Counted from the stretch's first letter, positions 1 to 8,992 are shown. The stretch: DNA of 26,459 nucleotides from CAZGTQ01 sp964528575 (GCA_964528575.1 CAZGTQ010000188.1:1-26459); one strand, 5' to 3'. Numbers and translations: made by a program. The notes: generated from the sequence alone by a model not told the origin.

Positions 1-193
1 GCTCGTTGTGGAAGCAGAGCACGTGCTGGCGGAACGCGCCGCGCTCGTCGTACAGGTGCGTGCGCAGCGCCGGGAGTTCGGCGACGAGCGCGTCGAGCGC
101 GCCCGCCAGCGTGCTCGCCTCGACCTCGACCTGGCGCCGGCCCCCGACGATGCCGTCGAGCACGCTCGGGAGCTCGCACGTGACGCGCGCCAC
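1..193 (-). CDS. MoaD/ThiS-family small protein, partial (cut by window edge)
   Basis: Reading the minus strand from a GTG at 193 gives an uninterrupted frame to the window edge (about 64 residues). It begins VARVTCELPSVLDGIVGGRR and continues with a VEVEASTLAGALDALVAELP segment and then HVLCFHNE. This matches the start of MoaD/ThiS beta-grasp proteins: a first strand, the R-x-V-E-V strand, the helix 'TLAGALDAL', and the 'VLCFHNE' strand where the family often has V-x-V-F-V-N-G-E. The Gly-Gly C-terminus used for sulfur transfer lies outside the window and cannot be checked. An alternative GTG at 202 would overlap the stop of the upstream propeller gene. I prefer 193 because M/V-A-R-V is the usual family start. 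The gene is almost certainly co-transcribed with the propeller gene; from memory, MoaD-like and BNR-propeller genes often sit side by side, but I cannot verify that here. Confidence 0.75.
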   Translation of the reverse strand, partial: MARVTCELPSVLDGIVGGRRQVEVEASTLAGALDALVAELPALRTHLYDERGAFRQHVLCFHNE

Positions 194-198
194 CGCTC

Positions 199-1254
199 TC
201 ACTCCTCGACGAACGCCTCGACCGTGAGGACGCGCGGCAGCCGGCACGGGAGCGCGCGCCACGAGTCGCCGCCGTCCGCGCTGACGTACACGTCCCCCGC
301 GGTCGTGCCGAAGTACACGCCGCACGGATCGAGGTGGTCGGTCGACATCGCCGAGCGCAGGACGGCGGTGTAGGCGTGCTCCTGCGGCAGGCCCTTCGTG
401 AGCGGCTCCCACGAGTCGCCGCCGTCGCGGCTGCGGTGCACGCGCAGCGCGCCGTCGACCGGCATGCGGTACTCGTCGGACTCGAGCATCGACGCGTACA
501 GCGTCTTCGTGCGCCCGTCGATCACGAGCGGGAAGCCGAAGCTCGAGGGCAGCCCGTTCTCGATGCGCTCCCAGCCGGCGCCGCCGTCGCGCGTGCGGAA
601 CATGCCGGTGTGGTCCATGCGCCAGATCACGTCGGCGTCCGCCGGATCGGCGACCAGGGCGTGCACGCAGTAGCCGATGTCGTGCACCTCGTCCTCGATG
701 ATGCAGGGCACGCCGGCGTTGCGCGCAGCCCAGCTCTCGCCGCCGTCGTCGCTGGCGAACACCCCGACGGCGGAGATGCCGACCCACAGGCGCGCCGGGT
801 CGGTCGGATCGGCCAGCAGGCTGTGCGCACACAGGCCGCCGGCGCCGGGGAACCAGCTCGGCCGCGACTCCATGCCGGTCAGCGACTCGACCTCGCTCCA
901 GCGCTCGCCGCCGTCGTCGCTCGCGAACAAGCCGGCCTCGTCGACGCCCGCGAACAGTCGGTCGCCCGCGCGCGCGAGCCTCCAGATCTGCTTGAGCGAG
1001 AAACCGGACTCCTCGGTGTAGCTCGGACTCTGGGCGACCTGCTCGAACGCGTCGAACGCGCGCGTGCGGTGGATCGCGGGCCCGTAGACGTCGCTCGCGG
1101 TCGCGAGCAGGTAGCCGTCGCCGAGGTCGCGCGCGGCCGCCGTGACCTTCCAGCCCTTGAAGAGCGGGCCCTCGATCGTCCAGTCGCGCCGGTCGCGACC
1201 CGAGCGGAGCAAGAAGGCGCCTTTGACGGTGCCGACGAGCACGGTGATCTGCAT
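199..1254 (-). CDS. BNR/Asp-box beta-propeller protein (sialidase-like fold, Ycf48/VPS10-type)
   Basis: This is a 351-residue protein with five Asp-box motifs (S/T-x-D-G-G-x-x-W) at residues 112-119, 168-175, 221-228, 275-282 and 325-332. Such loops mark BNR-type beta-propeller blades. No sialidase catalytic set (Arg triad, Tyr/Glu pair) is recognisable, so a glycosidase label would be unsafe; a non-catalytic binding or scaffold propeller is more likely. There is no signal peptide: the N-terminus (MQITVLVGTVKGAFLL) is simply the first strands, so the protein is probably cytoplasmic. The ATG at 1254 has a GGAG element (in CTGGAGACC) about 10 bases upstream. The gene follows the ECF sigma factor by 57 bp and runs directly into the MoaD-like gene, so an operon is likely. 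The fold assignment is firm and the function unknown. Confidence 0.85.
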   Translation of the reverse strand: MQITVLVGTVKGAFLLRSGRDRRDWTIEGPLFKGWKVTAAARDLGDGYLLATASDVYGPAIHRTRAFDAFEQVAQSPSYTEESGFSLKQIWRLARAGDRLFAGVDEAGLFASDDGGERWSEVESLTGMESRPSWFPGAGGLCAHSLLADPTDPARLWVGISAVGVFASDDGGESWAARNAGVPCIIEDEVHDIGYCVHALVADPADADVIWRMDHTGMFRTRDGGAGWERIENGLPSSFGFPLVIDGRTKTLYASMLESDEYRMPVDGALRVHRSRDGGDSWEPLTKGLPQEHAYTAVLRSAMSTDHLDPCGVYFGTTAGDVYVSADGGDSWRALPCRLPRVLTVEAFVEE

Positions 1255-1311
1255 TCGCGTGGTCTCCAGGAAGGACGTCCGGCCCTGTTCCGCGCGGGGC
1301 GGCCGCGCGTC

Positions 1312-1932
1312 TCAGACAATCTCGCCGTTTTTCTCGCACGGCTCGAGGAACCGAGCGAGGTGCTCGAGCTCCTCGCGCAGCTCGTCCGCCGAGGAGCACG
1401 TGAGCGCGACCTCGTGGCGGACCAGCGCGAGCAGCTTGCGCCGCGCGATCCACAGCCGGTTGCGGTCCTGGCGCTCGCCCGCGAGGTGGCCGCGCAGCAC
1501 CGCGTGGTAGGGCGACTCCTCGGCCCGCAGCCGCGCCAGCGCGCGCTCGGTCAGCTCGAGCACCCACTCGCGGTCGAAATCCGGGTCCGACGCCGCCGGG
1601 TCGAGCGCGTCCGACGACTCCGCGACGAAGGCCGCGCTCCCCGAGCGCGACTCGCCCCGCCGGCGCGCGCGGTCGGCGACGGCGCCGCGCACGATCGCGA
1701 GCAGGAGCCCGCGGAAGCGCCCGCGCCGCGCGTCCGCGCGCGCGAGCACGCGGCCCGCGAGCAGGCGCACGAAGACGTCCTGGCACACGTCCTCGGCGTC
1801 GCTCGCCGCCCACCCGCGCCGCGCGAGGTAGCGCAGGACCGGCGCGCGGTAGGACTCGGCGAAGCGCTCGAGCGCGCGCTCGTCGTCCGCCCCGGCCTCG
1901 CGGATCGTCGTCCAGACCGTCGTGGGGAACAC
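1312..1932 (-). CDS. ECF-type RNA polymerase sigma factor with shortened region 4
   Basis: The 206-residue protein has a clear sigma region 2: residues about 20-85, including YLARRGWAASDAEDVCQDVF and a basic GRFRGLLLAIVRGAVADRARRR segment for -10 recognition. Then come a low-complexity linker and a C-terminal region ending in EELEHLARFLEP, a tail style seen in planctomycete ECF factors. Region 4 is odd. Between the helix 'HAVLRGHLAGE' and the basic helix 'RLWIARRKLLALVRHEV' there is room for only a few residues (RQDRN), so the usual helix-turn-helix that reads the -35 element appears shortened by roughly 15-20 residues. Translation starts at GTG 1932, with no Shine-Dalgarno but a -10-like hexamer six bases upstream. 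It lies 9 bp after the sigma-54 activator stop and upstream of the propeller gene. No anti-sigma gene is adjacent. Confidence 0.85.
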   Translation of the reverse strand: MFPTTVWTTIREAGADDERALERFAESYRAPVLRYLARRGWAASDAEDVCQDVFVRLLAGRVLARADARRGRFRGLLLAIVRGAVADRARRRGESRSGSAAFVAESSDALDPAASDPDFDREWVLELTERALARLRAEESPYHAVLRGHLAGERQDRNRLWIARRKLLALVRHEVALTCSSADELREELEHLARFLEPCEKNGEIV

Positions 1933-1941
1933 CGGGGCAGC

Positions 1942-3045
<1,104 letters not shown>

Positions 3046-3139
3046 CGCACGCCGCGGAGTGCGGGCAACGAGCATCCGACTTTCACCAAGAGCTTGTGCA
3101 GCAGCGACTTGCGTAGGCCGGCACGCGGCCAGGAGGCGC

Positions 3140-3153
3140 GGCACGGCTCTTGC
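3140..3153 (+). promoter_or_regulatory. Sigma-54 (-24/-12) promoter
   Basis: The sequence GCGGCACGGCTCTTGCGG matches the sigma-54 consensus TGGCACG-N4-TTGC at every defined core position except the leading T. The invariant GG (3140-3141) and GC (3152-3153) are separated by exactly 10 bases. It points toward the small gene at 3229, predicting a start near 3165 and a leader of about 64 bases. It lies about 95 bp from the start of the divergent sigma-54 activator, which strongly supports function. No convincing pair of activator-binding repeats was found between the two. Confidence 0.8.
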
Positions 3154-3228
3154 GGAGGTTGGCGCCACGAGCGAGCGCACCCCCGCGCCCGGAAGGCGCT
3201 CCGTGCTCCTCGAGAAGGAACGGCACCG

Positions 3229-3375
3229 ATGAACGAGAAGAAACCGACGCCCGGCAAGGGCCCGACCGATCCCGCTTCGAACCCTGCGAAGAAGGCCACG
3301 CCTCCGCCGCGGCCGAACGACCCCAAGAACGCGCCGCGCCCGCAGGACAAGCCGCGCGTCAAGCCGAAGGGCTGA
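3229..3375 (+). CDS. 48-residue Lys/Pro-rich small protein, sigma-54 controlled
   Basis: The start MNEKKPTPGKGPTDP is preceded by an AGAAGGA Shine-Dalgarno eight to nine bases from the ATG, and the frame closes with TGA. The protein is almost entirely Lys, Pro, Arg, Asp and Asn with PxxPK/RP motifs. It has no cysteine, no hydrophobic core, and neither signal peptide nor membrane segment, so it should be basic, disordered and cytoplasmic. I do not recognise a family. Evidence that it is real is mainly contextual: a near-perfect sigma-54 promoter 76 bases upstream, a good ribosome binding site, and a strong hairpin 56 bases downstream of its stop. Nucleic-acid binding or a stress role can be imagined but not supported. 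Confidence 0.65.
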   Translation: MNEKKPTPGKGPTDPASNPAKKATPPPRPNDPKNAPRPQDKPRVKPKG

Positions 3376-3430
3376 CAAGGAAGGCCACCCGACGGTTCGA
3401 GACGGTTGACTTGCCGACGGGGACCGACGC

Positions 3431-3470
3431 CGCGCGTGGCGGGAGCTGGAGAGGGCTCCCGTCCCGCGCG
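3431..3470 (+). terminator. Strong hairpin, probable terminator of the small sigma-54 gene
   Basis: An inner 7-bp stem (CGGGAGC/GCTCCCG, 8-base loop) is extended by an outer CGCGCG/CGCGCG stem through one mismatch and one wobble, giving a 40-base hairpin. The tract after it (GCTCTATT) is only weakly T-rich, so rho-independent termination is plausible, not certain. It lies between the small gene and the kinase promoter region. Confidence 0.45.
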
Positions 3471-3491
3471 GCTCTATTCGGGGGGGGAGCC

Positions 3492-3497
3492 TACAAT
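3492..3497 (+). promoter_or_regulatory. -10 element for the kinase operon, probably leaderless
   Basis: TACAAT is followed by seven bases and the ATG at 3505, so the transcript would start at or next to the start codon. A G-run lies upstream but too far to act as a Shine-Dalgarno. No clear -35 is visible 17 bp upstream. A 7-bp direct repeat, GACGGTT at 3391 and 3401 (10-bp spacing), lies about 100 bp upstream and might be a regulator site. Confidence 0.5.
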
Positions 3498-3504
3498 TCG
3501 GCGC

Positions 3505-5742
3505 ATGCAGGAGAGCGCGCCGCCGAACGACGACGATCGCGAGCTCGCGCGCCGCGCGATCGATGCGGGGCTGTTCGCGCCCGGGCTGTTGGCGGACGGT
3601 GCGCTGCGCGACGACGTGCGCGCCCCCGACAAGTACGAGCTCGTGCGTCCGCTCGGCCGCGGCGGCGCCGGCGAGGTGTGGCTGGCGCGCGACCGCGACC
3701 TCGACCGCCTGGTCGCGCTGAAGTTCCTCGGTGACGTGCCGCCGTCGGTGCTCGAGCGCTTCCGGCGGGAAGCGCGCTACGCGGCGCGGCTCGAGAGCCC
3801 GTCGATCGTGCGCATCTGGGCGCTGGAAGAGGCGGACGGCCGTCCGTGCATCGCGATGGAGTACGTCGACGGCGGCAACCTCGCCGACGCGCGCCTCGAC
3901 GACCGCCGGCTCGCGCTGACGCTGCGCGAGGTCTGCTCCGCGCTCGACCACGCGCATGCGCACGGCATCGTCCACCGCGACATCAAGCCGGAGAACGTGC
4001 TGCTCGACAGCCGCGGGCGCGCGTACCTCACCGACTTCGGCATCGCGCGCGACCTGTCGTCCGCGCCGGGTGCGACGCTCTCGAACCACGGCCAGGTGAT
4101 GGGCACGCCCGCGTCGATGGCGCCCGAGCAGGCGCGCGGCGAGCCCCTCGCGGTCGACGCGCGCACCGACGTCTACGGCATCGGCGCGACGCTCTACTTC
4201 AAGCTCGCCGGCCGCTGGCCGTTCCAGGGCGAGACCGTCGTCGACGTCCTGCACGCGGTGATCCACGACGAGCCGCCGTTCCCGCGCTCCTTCCGCACCG
4301 ACATCCCGCGCGCGCTCGAGGCGATCGCGCTGCGCTGCCTGCAGAAGCGGCCGAAAGACCGCTATCCGTCGATGCGCGCGGTGATCGAGGAGCTCGACCG
4401 CTATCTCGCCGGCAGCCCCGTCGCGTCCGAGAGCGGTCCCTGGTTCAAGCGCCTCGTGCGCACGATCGCCGGCCCGTCCGCTCCCACGCCGCGCCCCGCG
4501 CCGCCGGCCGGGCCCGCCGACGATCCGTTCTGGACGCTCGGCATGGACGTCGCGCGCCAGCTCGCGGAGTGGGACGCGAACGTGTATCGCATCGCGAACG
4601 ACGTGACGCGCACGTTCGGCACGCTCGAGCGCATCGCCGAGCGCCTCGGCGCGTTCCTCGACGAGCACCCCGACGCGGCGTGGGCGCGCTTCTACCGCGG
4701 GATGGCGCTCCTGCGGCGCGGCCGGCTCGACGACGCGCTCCTCGACATGGAGCAGGCGATCGACCGCGTCGGCGGCATCGCGGGCGCGCACTTCGAGCTC
4801 GGACGGCTCTACCTCGAGCTGCACCTGCGCCAACAGCGCGACGCGCGCACGCACATCACGAGCGAGGGCCGCGTGGAGCACCTCGAGTCGTCGCTCGGCC
4901 GCTTGCGGCAGGCCGCGGTCGCGTTCGCCGAGGCGAGCCGGCTCGACGCCGACCTGCCCGCGTGGCGCGTCGCGTACGCCGACGCGGTCGCGGCGTTCGC
5001 AGCCGACGACTGGGACGGCTGCCGCGCGGCGTGCGACGCGATCCTCGCCGAGGACGCCGACGCGGACGAAGTGTGGAAGCTGCGCGGCGACGCGCTCGCG
5101 CTGGGAGGCGGCGACCCGTTCCCGAGCTGGGAGCGCGCGCTCGAGATCCGGCGCGGCTCGTGGCAGGTGTGCGTCGCGCAGGCACGCGCGTGGATCGAGC
5201 GCGGCGACGCCGAGGCGGCCGAGCGCGCCATCGACCGCGCGCTCGCGATCCGGCCCGACCTCGTCGAGGCGCTGCTGCTGCGCGTCGCGCTGCGCGCCGG
5301 CGACCGCGCGGCCCTGCCCGAGCGCCTCGCGCTCGTCGAGCGCTGCGTCGCCCAGGCACCGGACGAGTACGAGCCCAACGTCGTGCGCGCGGAGCTGCTC
5401 GTCGAGCGCGCACAGGACGAGAGCACGCCGGACGAGGAGCGCGACGAGGCGCTCGCGGCCGCGCTCGCGACGCTCGCCCACGCGGCGGCGCTGACGGGCT
5501 GCCAGAATCGCGTGCACGTCGCCCGCACGCGGGCGTTGCTCGCGAGCGCGGAGCGGGCGATCGCCGCCGGCCGCGATCCGAGCGAGCACCTCGACGGCGT
5601 CGAGCGGATGCGCGCCGAGATGGTCGGACGCGTCGCGAAGGAGCCGCCGTGGGCCGCGCTGCTGGCCCGCGCGGAAGCGCTGGGATTTCGCCAACGTCCG
5701 CTCCTCCCGCGCCGTTCGGGAGGCCGAGGAACAGGACGATGA
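3505..5742 (+). CDS. Ser/Thr protein kinase (PknB type) with C-terminal TPR repeats
   Basis: A 745-residue soluble protein. The kinase domain spans residues about 44-302: glycine loop LGRGGAGEV (50-58), catalytic Lys73 (ALKF), C-helix Glu89, HRDIKPEN (157-164), DFG (177-179) and MAPEQ (205-209). All catalytic residues are present, so it should be active. After a Pro-rich linker (about 310-372) come helical TPR-like repeats to about residue 700 (for example WARFYRGMALLRRGRLDDALLD). There is no membrane segment, unlike many PknB homologues, so sensing would be cytoplasmic, through the TPRs. I chose ATG 3505 rather than an upstream in-frame codon because it fits the TACAAT element and the kinase family start. 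Its stop overlaps the next start (ATGA), so it is the first gene of a six-gene operon. Targets are unknown; the downstream gene products are candidates. Confidence 0.9.
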   Translation: MQESAPPNDDDRELARRAIDAGLFAPGLLADGALRDDVRAPDKYELVRPLGRGGAGEVWLARDRDLDRLVALKFLGDVPPSVLERFRREARYAARLESPSIVRIWALEEADGRPCIAMEYVDGGNLADARLDDRRLALTLREVCSALDHAHAHGIVHRDIKPENVLLDSRGRAYLTDFGIARDLSSAPGATLSNHGQVMGTPASMAPEQARGEPLAVDARTDVYGIGATLYFKLAGRWPFQGETVVDVLHAVIHDEPPFPRSFRTDIPRALEAIALRCLQKRPKDRYPSMRAVIEELDRYLAGSPVASESGPWFKRLVRTIAGPSAPTPRPAPPAGPADDPFWTLGMDVARQLAEWDANVYRIANDVTRTFGTLERIAERLGAFLDEHPDAAWARFYRGMALLRRGRLDDALLDMEQAIDRVGGIAGAHFELGRLYLELHLRQQRDARTHITSEGRVEHLESSLGRLRQAAVAFAEASRLDADLPAWRVAYADAVAAFAADDWDGCRAACDAILAEDADADEVWKLRGDALALGGGDPFPSWERALEIRRGSWQVCVAQARAWIERGDAEAAERAIDRALAIRPDLVEALLLRVALRAGDRAALPERLALVERCVAQAPDEYEPNVVRAELLVERAQDESTPDEERDEALAAALATLAHAAALTGCQNRVHVARTRALLASAERAIAAGRDPSEHLDGVERMRAEMVGRVAKEPPWAALLARAEALGFRQRPLLPRRSGGRGTGR

Positions 5743-6668
5743 CGAGCGACGAGCTGGAAAAAAGGACCGACTTCGACCGCCGCAGGCTGCTGGGGTGGAC
5801 CGCGCTGGGCGCCGCGGGGGCGACGATGCCGGCGTGGCTGGCGGCCTGCTTCCGCGCGGAGGGGGAGCCGGGCGACCCGCTCGGCGGCGCCGGAGTCGAC
5901 CGAGTCGACGACGCGCTGCGCAGAGCGCGGCGCGACGGCAAGCCGCTGCTCGCGATCGTGATCCCGCGCGACGACGACGCGAAGTACGAGCGCGGCGAGG
6001 CGTTCGGCGCGCTGCTCACGCACGGGCCGACGCGCGCGCTCGCGGACCTCGCGCTGTGCCGCGTGACGTGCGCGACGCTCGCCGAGCTCGACGAGCACGT
6101 GCCCACGGTCGGCGTCGGCGGGCCCGCGGAGCCGTGGGCGGTGCTCGTCGAGACGTCGGGGCGCGCCTGGGTCGCCAAGCCGCTGCATGCGGAGCTTCCG
6201 GCGAAGGCCATCTACTCGGGCTATGGGTCTAGGGAGGAGATGAGCGAGTCCGTCGAGCGGCGGGTCGATGCTCTCGCAGCGGTGCTCTCGGGCGCGATCG
6301 CGGGCGAGCGCGACTTGCTCGCGCACCGCGCCCGCACGGCGCGCGCGAAGCTCGCCGCCGCCGAGATCGCGGCGATCGAGACGCACGCCGAGGCGCCCGA
6401 GCAGCTCGAGGGCGCGCTCGTCGAGCGCGGAGCCGCGCTCCTGCGCCTCGCGGCGGAAGACACGAATCCCGCGCGCATCCTCGCGGTCCTCGCGCGCGCG
6501 ACCGAGCGCCGGCTCGTCGAGGGCACGCCGGACGGCGCGCGCTGGGCGACCACGGCGGGCTGCGGCATCGACGTCGACGGAGACGACGAGAGCTGCGGCG
6601 TCGCGTGCGGCATGGGCTTCGTGCCGGAGATCTCGCAGCGCTTCCTCTGGTTCTTCGCGACGTCGTAG
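5739..6668 (+). CDS. Tat-type secreted/lipoprotein candidate of unknown function (paralogue 1)
   Basis: A 309-residue protein whose N-terminus has DRRRLLG followed by a hydrophobic stretch ending PAWLAAC. That is a twin-arginine-like signal with a plausible lipobox (L-A-A-C, Cys37). The mature part has a GKPLLAIVIPRDDD strand and a conserved LADLALCRVTCATLAEL segment reminiscent of thioredoxin-like folds, though no CxxC redox motif is present. The C-terminus is Cys-rich, with CGIDVDGDDESCGVACGMGF followed by VPE and an aromatic end. The start ATG overlaps the kinase stop by four bases. The next gene encodes a clear paralogue, so the pair arose by tandem duplication. I do not recognise the family. 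It may be a client or partner of the kinase or of the downstream DUF692 enzyme, which is inference from position only. Confidence 0.8.
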   Translation: MTSDELEKRTDFDRRRLLGWTALGAAGATMPAWLAACFRAEGEPGDPLGGAGVDRVDDALRRARRDGKPLLAIVIPRDDDAKYERGEAFGALLTHGPTRALADLALCRVTCATLAELDEHVPTVGVGGPAEPWAVLVETSGRAWVAKPLHAELPAKAIYSGYGSREEMSESVERRVDALAAVLSGAIAGERDLLAHRARTARAKLAAAEIAAIETHAEAPEQLEGALVERGAALLRLAAEDTNPARILAVLARATERRLVEGTPDGARWATTAGCGIDVDGDDESCGVACGMGFVPEISQRFLWFFATS

Positions 6669-6673
6669 CGGCC

Positions 6674-7561
6674 GTGGCCTGTCGCGTCGATCGACGGCAC
6701 GTGCTCGGCGCGGCGCTCGCCGCGGCGGGCGCCTCGATCCCGGCGTGGCTCGCGCTGCGCTTCCTCGCGCTGGGCGATCGCGCCGCCCGGTCGATCCGCA
6801 CGTCGTACGAAGCGGACGTCGAGCGGCTCGGAGTCGCGCTGCGCGGCGCGCGGAGCGAAGGCAAGCCGCTGCTCGTGCTCGTCGTCCCCGAGAACGGCGC
6901 GGCGCGCCTCGAGCGCGGGACCGCGATCGCGTCGTTGCTGCGCCTCGGCCCCGTCGAAGCGCTCGCCGACCTCGCGTCGTGCCGCGTGACGTGCGCGACC
7001 CTCGCGCAACTCTCCGAGCACGCGCCGGTGCCGCCTGCCGACGGCGAGCCGTGGGCCGCGCTCGTCGAGCCGGCGGGCGACGTGCGCATCGTGTGCGCGA
7101 CGCTGCCGCCGCTCCCGCCGCCCAACATGGTCGACCACCGGGATCTCGTCGCGCGGCGCAGCGCGATCCTCGGCGCGGCGCTGTCCGACGCGATCGCCGG
7201 CGACCGCGAGGTGCTCGAACGCCGCGCCCGCGACGCGCGCGCCGCGCTCGACGTGACGGAGATCGCGGCGATCGAGGCGAGCCTCGCGACGCCCGCAGAG
7301 CTCGACGGCGCGCTCGTCGAGCGTGGAGCCGCGCTCCTGCGCCTCGCGGCCGAGGACGGGCACCGCGCGCGCCTCTTGCGCGTGCTCGCGGACGCGACCG
7401 AGCGCCGCCTCGTGCACGGCTCCCCCGCCGGCGCGCGCTGGGCGACCGCGCTGCCGTGCGGCTACGCGATCGACGGCGAGGAGCCCGTCGTGTATCCGTG
7501 CGGCATGGCCTTCGTCCCGGAGCACTCGAAGCGCTTCCTGCGCTTCTACGTCGCGTCGTAA
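6674..7561 (+). CDS. Tat-like exported protein of unknown function (paralogue 2)
   Basis: A 295-residue paralogue of the preceding protein. Shared blocks are DRRHVLGAALAAAGASIPAWLA against the first copy's DRRRLLG...ATMPAWLA, GKPLLVLVVPE, LADLASCRVTCATLAQL, LVERGAALLRLAAED and ATERRLVHGSPAGARWAT. Both end in CGM-x-FVPE and an S-x-RFL-x-F tail. It keeps the RR pair (residues 7-8) but lacks the lipobox cysteine, and its C-terminal segment has two cysteines where copy 1 has four. The best start is GTG 6674, five bases after the upstream stop; an upstream ATG at 6605 lies inside the preceding gene and would put 23 unrelated residues before the signal. Function unknown. Confidence 0.8.
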   Translation: MACRVDRRHVLGAALAAAGASIPAWLALRFLALGDRAARSIRTSYEADVERLGVALRGARSEGKPLLVLVVPENGAARLERGTAIASLLRLGPVEALADLASCRVTCATLAQLSEHAPVPPADGEPWAALVEPAGDVRIVCATLPPLPPPNMVDHRDLVARRSAILGAALSDAIAGDREVLERRARDARAALDVTEIAAIEASLATPAELDGALVERGAALLRLAAEDGHRARLLRVLADATERRLVHGSPAGARWATALPCGYAIDGEEPVVYPCGMAFVPEHSKRFLRFYVAS

Positions 7562-7583
7562 GCTGGCGGGCGATGGCGGAGCG

Positions 7584-8120
7584 ATGAGCGCGATGAAGAA
7601 GCTGCTCTTGGCCGCGGGCGCGCTCGTCCTCGTCGTGGCGGCGTGCCTGGCCGTCGGCGCGCTCCAGCCGGTCGAGCACGTCGCGTCGAGCCGCGTCGAT
7701 CTCGCGGCCGAGCGCGAGGCGGTGTGGGCCGCGCTCGCCGACTTCGAGAGCTGGCCGCAGTGGAACGGCGCGGCGGACGCGGTGCGGCGCGGCGCGGACC
7801 GCGAGGGCAAGGCCGTGTGGGTCGTGTCGAGCGAATGGGGCGACATGCCGTCGATCGTCGAGACGAACGACCCGCCTGCGAAGCTCGTGACGCGCATCCC
7901 CGCGGACGCCGACCTCGGCTTCACCGGGAGCTGGACGTACGCGCTCGAGGAGCGCCCGAGCGGCGGGACGCGCGTGACGGTGACCGAGCACGGCGCGGTG
8001 GAGAGCGCGCTCTTCCGGTTCTTCTTGGTGTTCACCGGCTACCACGGCACGCAGCAAGAATTCCTGCGCGACCTCGCCGCGCGCTTCGGCGAAGACGTCG
8101 AGCCGGTGCCGGTCGAATGA
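7584..8120 (+). CDS. SRPBCC (START/polyketide-cyclase-like) protein, membrane-anchored
   Basis: A 178-residue protein with an N-terminal hydrophobic segment (residues about 5-27, MKKLLLAAGALVLVVAACLA). It serves either as a membrane anchor or, with the A-A-C motif, as a lipoprotein signal. The rest is a SRPBCC fold: first strand VEHVASSRVDLAAEREAVW, the helix 'ALADFESWPQWNGAAD', later strands, and the long C-terminal helix ending LRDLAARFGE. The family binds hydrophobic ligands in a deep pocket; no ligand can be inferred here. A GGAG lies five to six bases before ATG 7584; ATG 7593 is an alternative. Its stop overlaps the next gene start (ATGA), tying it to the DUF692 gene. Confidence 0.8.
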   Translation: MSAMKKLLLAAGALVLVVAACLAVGALQPVEHVASSRVDLAAEREAVWAALADFESWPQWNGAADAVRRGADREGKAVWVVSSEWGDMPSIVETNDPPAKLVTRIPADADLGFTGSWTYALEERPSGGTRVTVTEHGAVESALFRFFLVFTGYHGTQQEFLRDLAARFGEDVEPVPVE

Positions 8121-8992
8121 GCGTCGGCGTCGGACTCGTCCTGCCGCCGAGCGAGCGCGACCTCGAGCTGCTCGCGCCGCTCCTCGAGAGCGAGCCCGAC
8201 TACTACGAAGTCGCACCGGAGACGCTGTGGCGCGTCGCGGACGGACGACTCGCGCCGAACGGCTACCACGCGAAGTTCGCGGAGCTGCACGCGCGCAGCG
8301 GCCGCCCGTTCGTCGCGCACGGCGTGGCGTACTCGGTCGGCTCCGCGTCGCCCGGCGAGGACGAGCGGCGCGCGCGCTGGCGCGACGCGATCGCGGCGAG
8401 CCACGCCACGTTCGACTTCTGCTGGTACACCGACCACCTCGGCGCGACCGTGCTCGCGGGGCGCAACGTCGCGCTCCCGATGCCGCTGCCGATGACGGCG
8501 GGCGTCGCCGACTGCGTGCGCGCGCGGCTCGCCGCTCTGCAGACGGTCGTGCCCGACGTCGGGCTCGAGAACTCGGTCTTCTACCACCTGTACGGCGACC
8601 CGCTCGACGAGCCGGCGTTCCTCGCGCGCTGCGTCGACGCGCCGCGCATGCATCTGTTGCTCGACCTGCTCAACGTGCACGTCATGGCGGCGAACTTCGA
8701 CTTCGACGCGGCGGAGTACGTGCGGCGCCTGCCGCTCGAGCGCGTCGTCGAGATCCACGTCGCCGGCGGCGGCGCGAGCGAGCCGGGCTGGCTGCCGGGC
8801 GGCGCGACGCGGCGGCTCGACAGCCACGACCACGCGGTGCCCGAAGCGGTGTGGGCGCTGCTCGAGAGCGTGCTCCCGCGCTGCACGGCGCTGCGCGGCG
8901 TGACGCTCGAGCGCATGGAAGGCAGCCTGCGCGACGGCGACGTGCCGCTCGTGCGCGAGGAGCTGCGGCGCGTGCGGACGCTCGTGCGATGA
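8117..8992 (+). CDS. Divergent DUF692 / MNIO-family enzyme (MbnB/TglH/ChrH-like)
   Basis: A 291-residue TIM-barrel-type protein of the DUF692 family, the multinuclear non-heme iron oxidative enzymes that modify cysteine residues of peptides. Family signposts are GVGLVLPPSERD (5-16), YYEVAPETLW (29-38), AHGVAYSVGS (68-77), TDHLGA (105-110), ENSVFY (151-156), LLDLLNVHV (181-189), EIHVAGG (212-218), DSHDHAVPEAVW (235-246) and TLERMEG (263-269). It is clearly less canonical than the enzyme at 21086: LLDLLNVHV replaces the usual DVNNV, and ENSVF replaces ENPSTY. The probable metal residues (His69, Asp106/His107, Glu151, Asp183, His214, Asp235/His237, Glu265) are present. It overlaps its neighbours on both sides by ATGA. 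No Cys-rich precursor is adjacent, so the substrate is unknown. Confidence 0.85.
   Translation: MSVGVGLVLPPSERDLELLAPLLESEPDYYEVAPETLWRVADGRLAPNGYHAKFAELHARSGRPFVAHGVAYSVGSASPGEDERRARWRDAIAASHATFDFCWYTDHLGATVLAGRNVALPMPLPMTAGVADCVRARLAALQTVVPDVGLENSVFYHLYGDPLDEPAFLARCVDAPRMHLLLDLLNVHVMAANFDFDAAEYVRRLPLERVVEIHVAGGGASEPGWLPGGATRRLDSHDHAVPEAVWALLESVLPRCTALRGVTLERMEGSLRDGDVPLVREELRRVRTLVR

Noticed and set aside
199..1254. Annotation of the propeller as a sialidase
   Set aside because: The Asp boxes are present but the Arg triad and catalytic Tyr/Glu/Asp of sialidases cannot be recognised.
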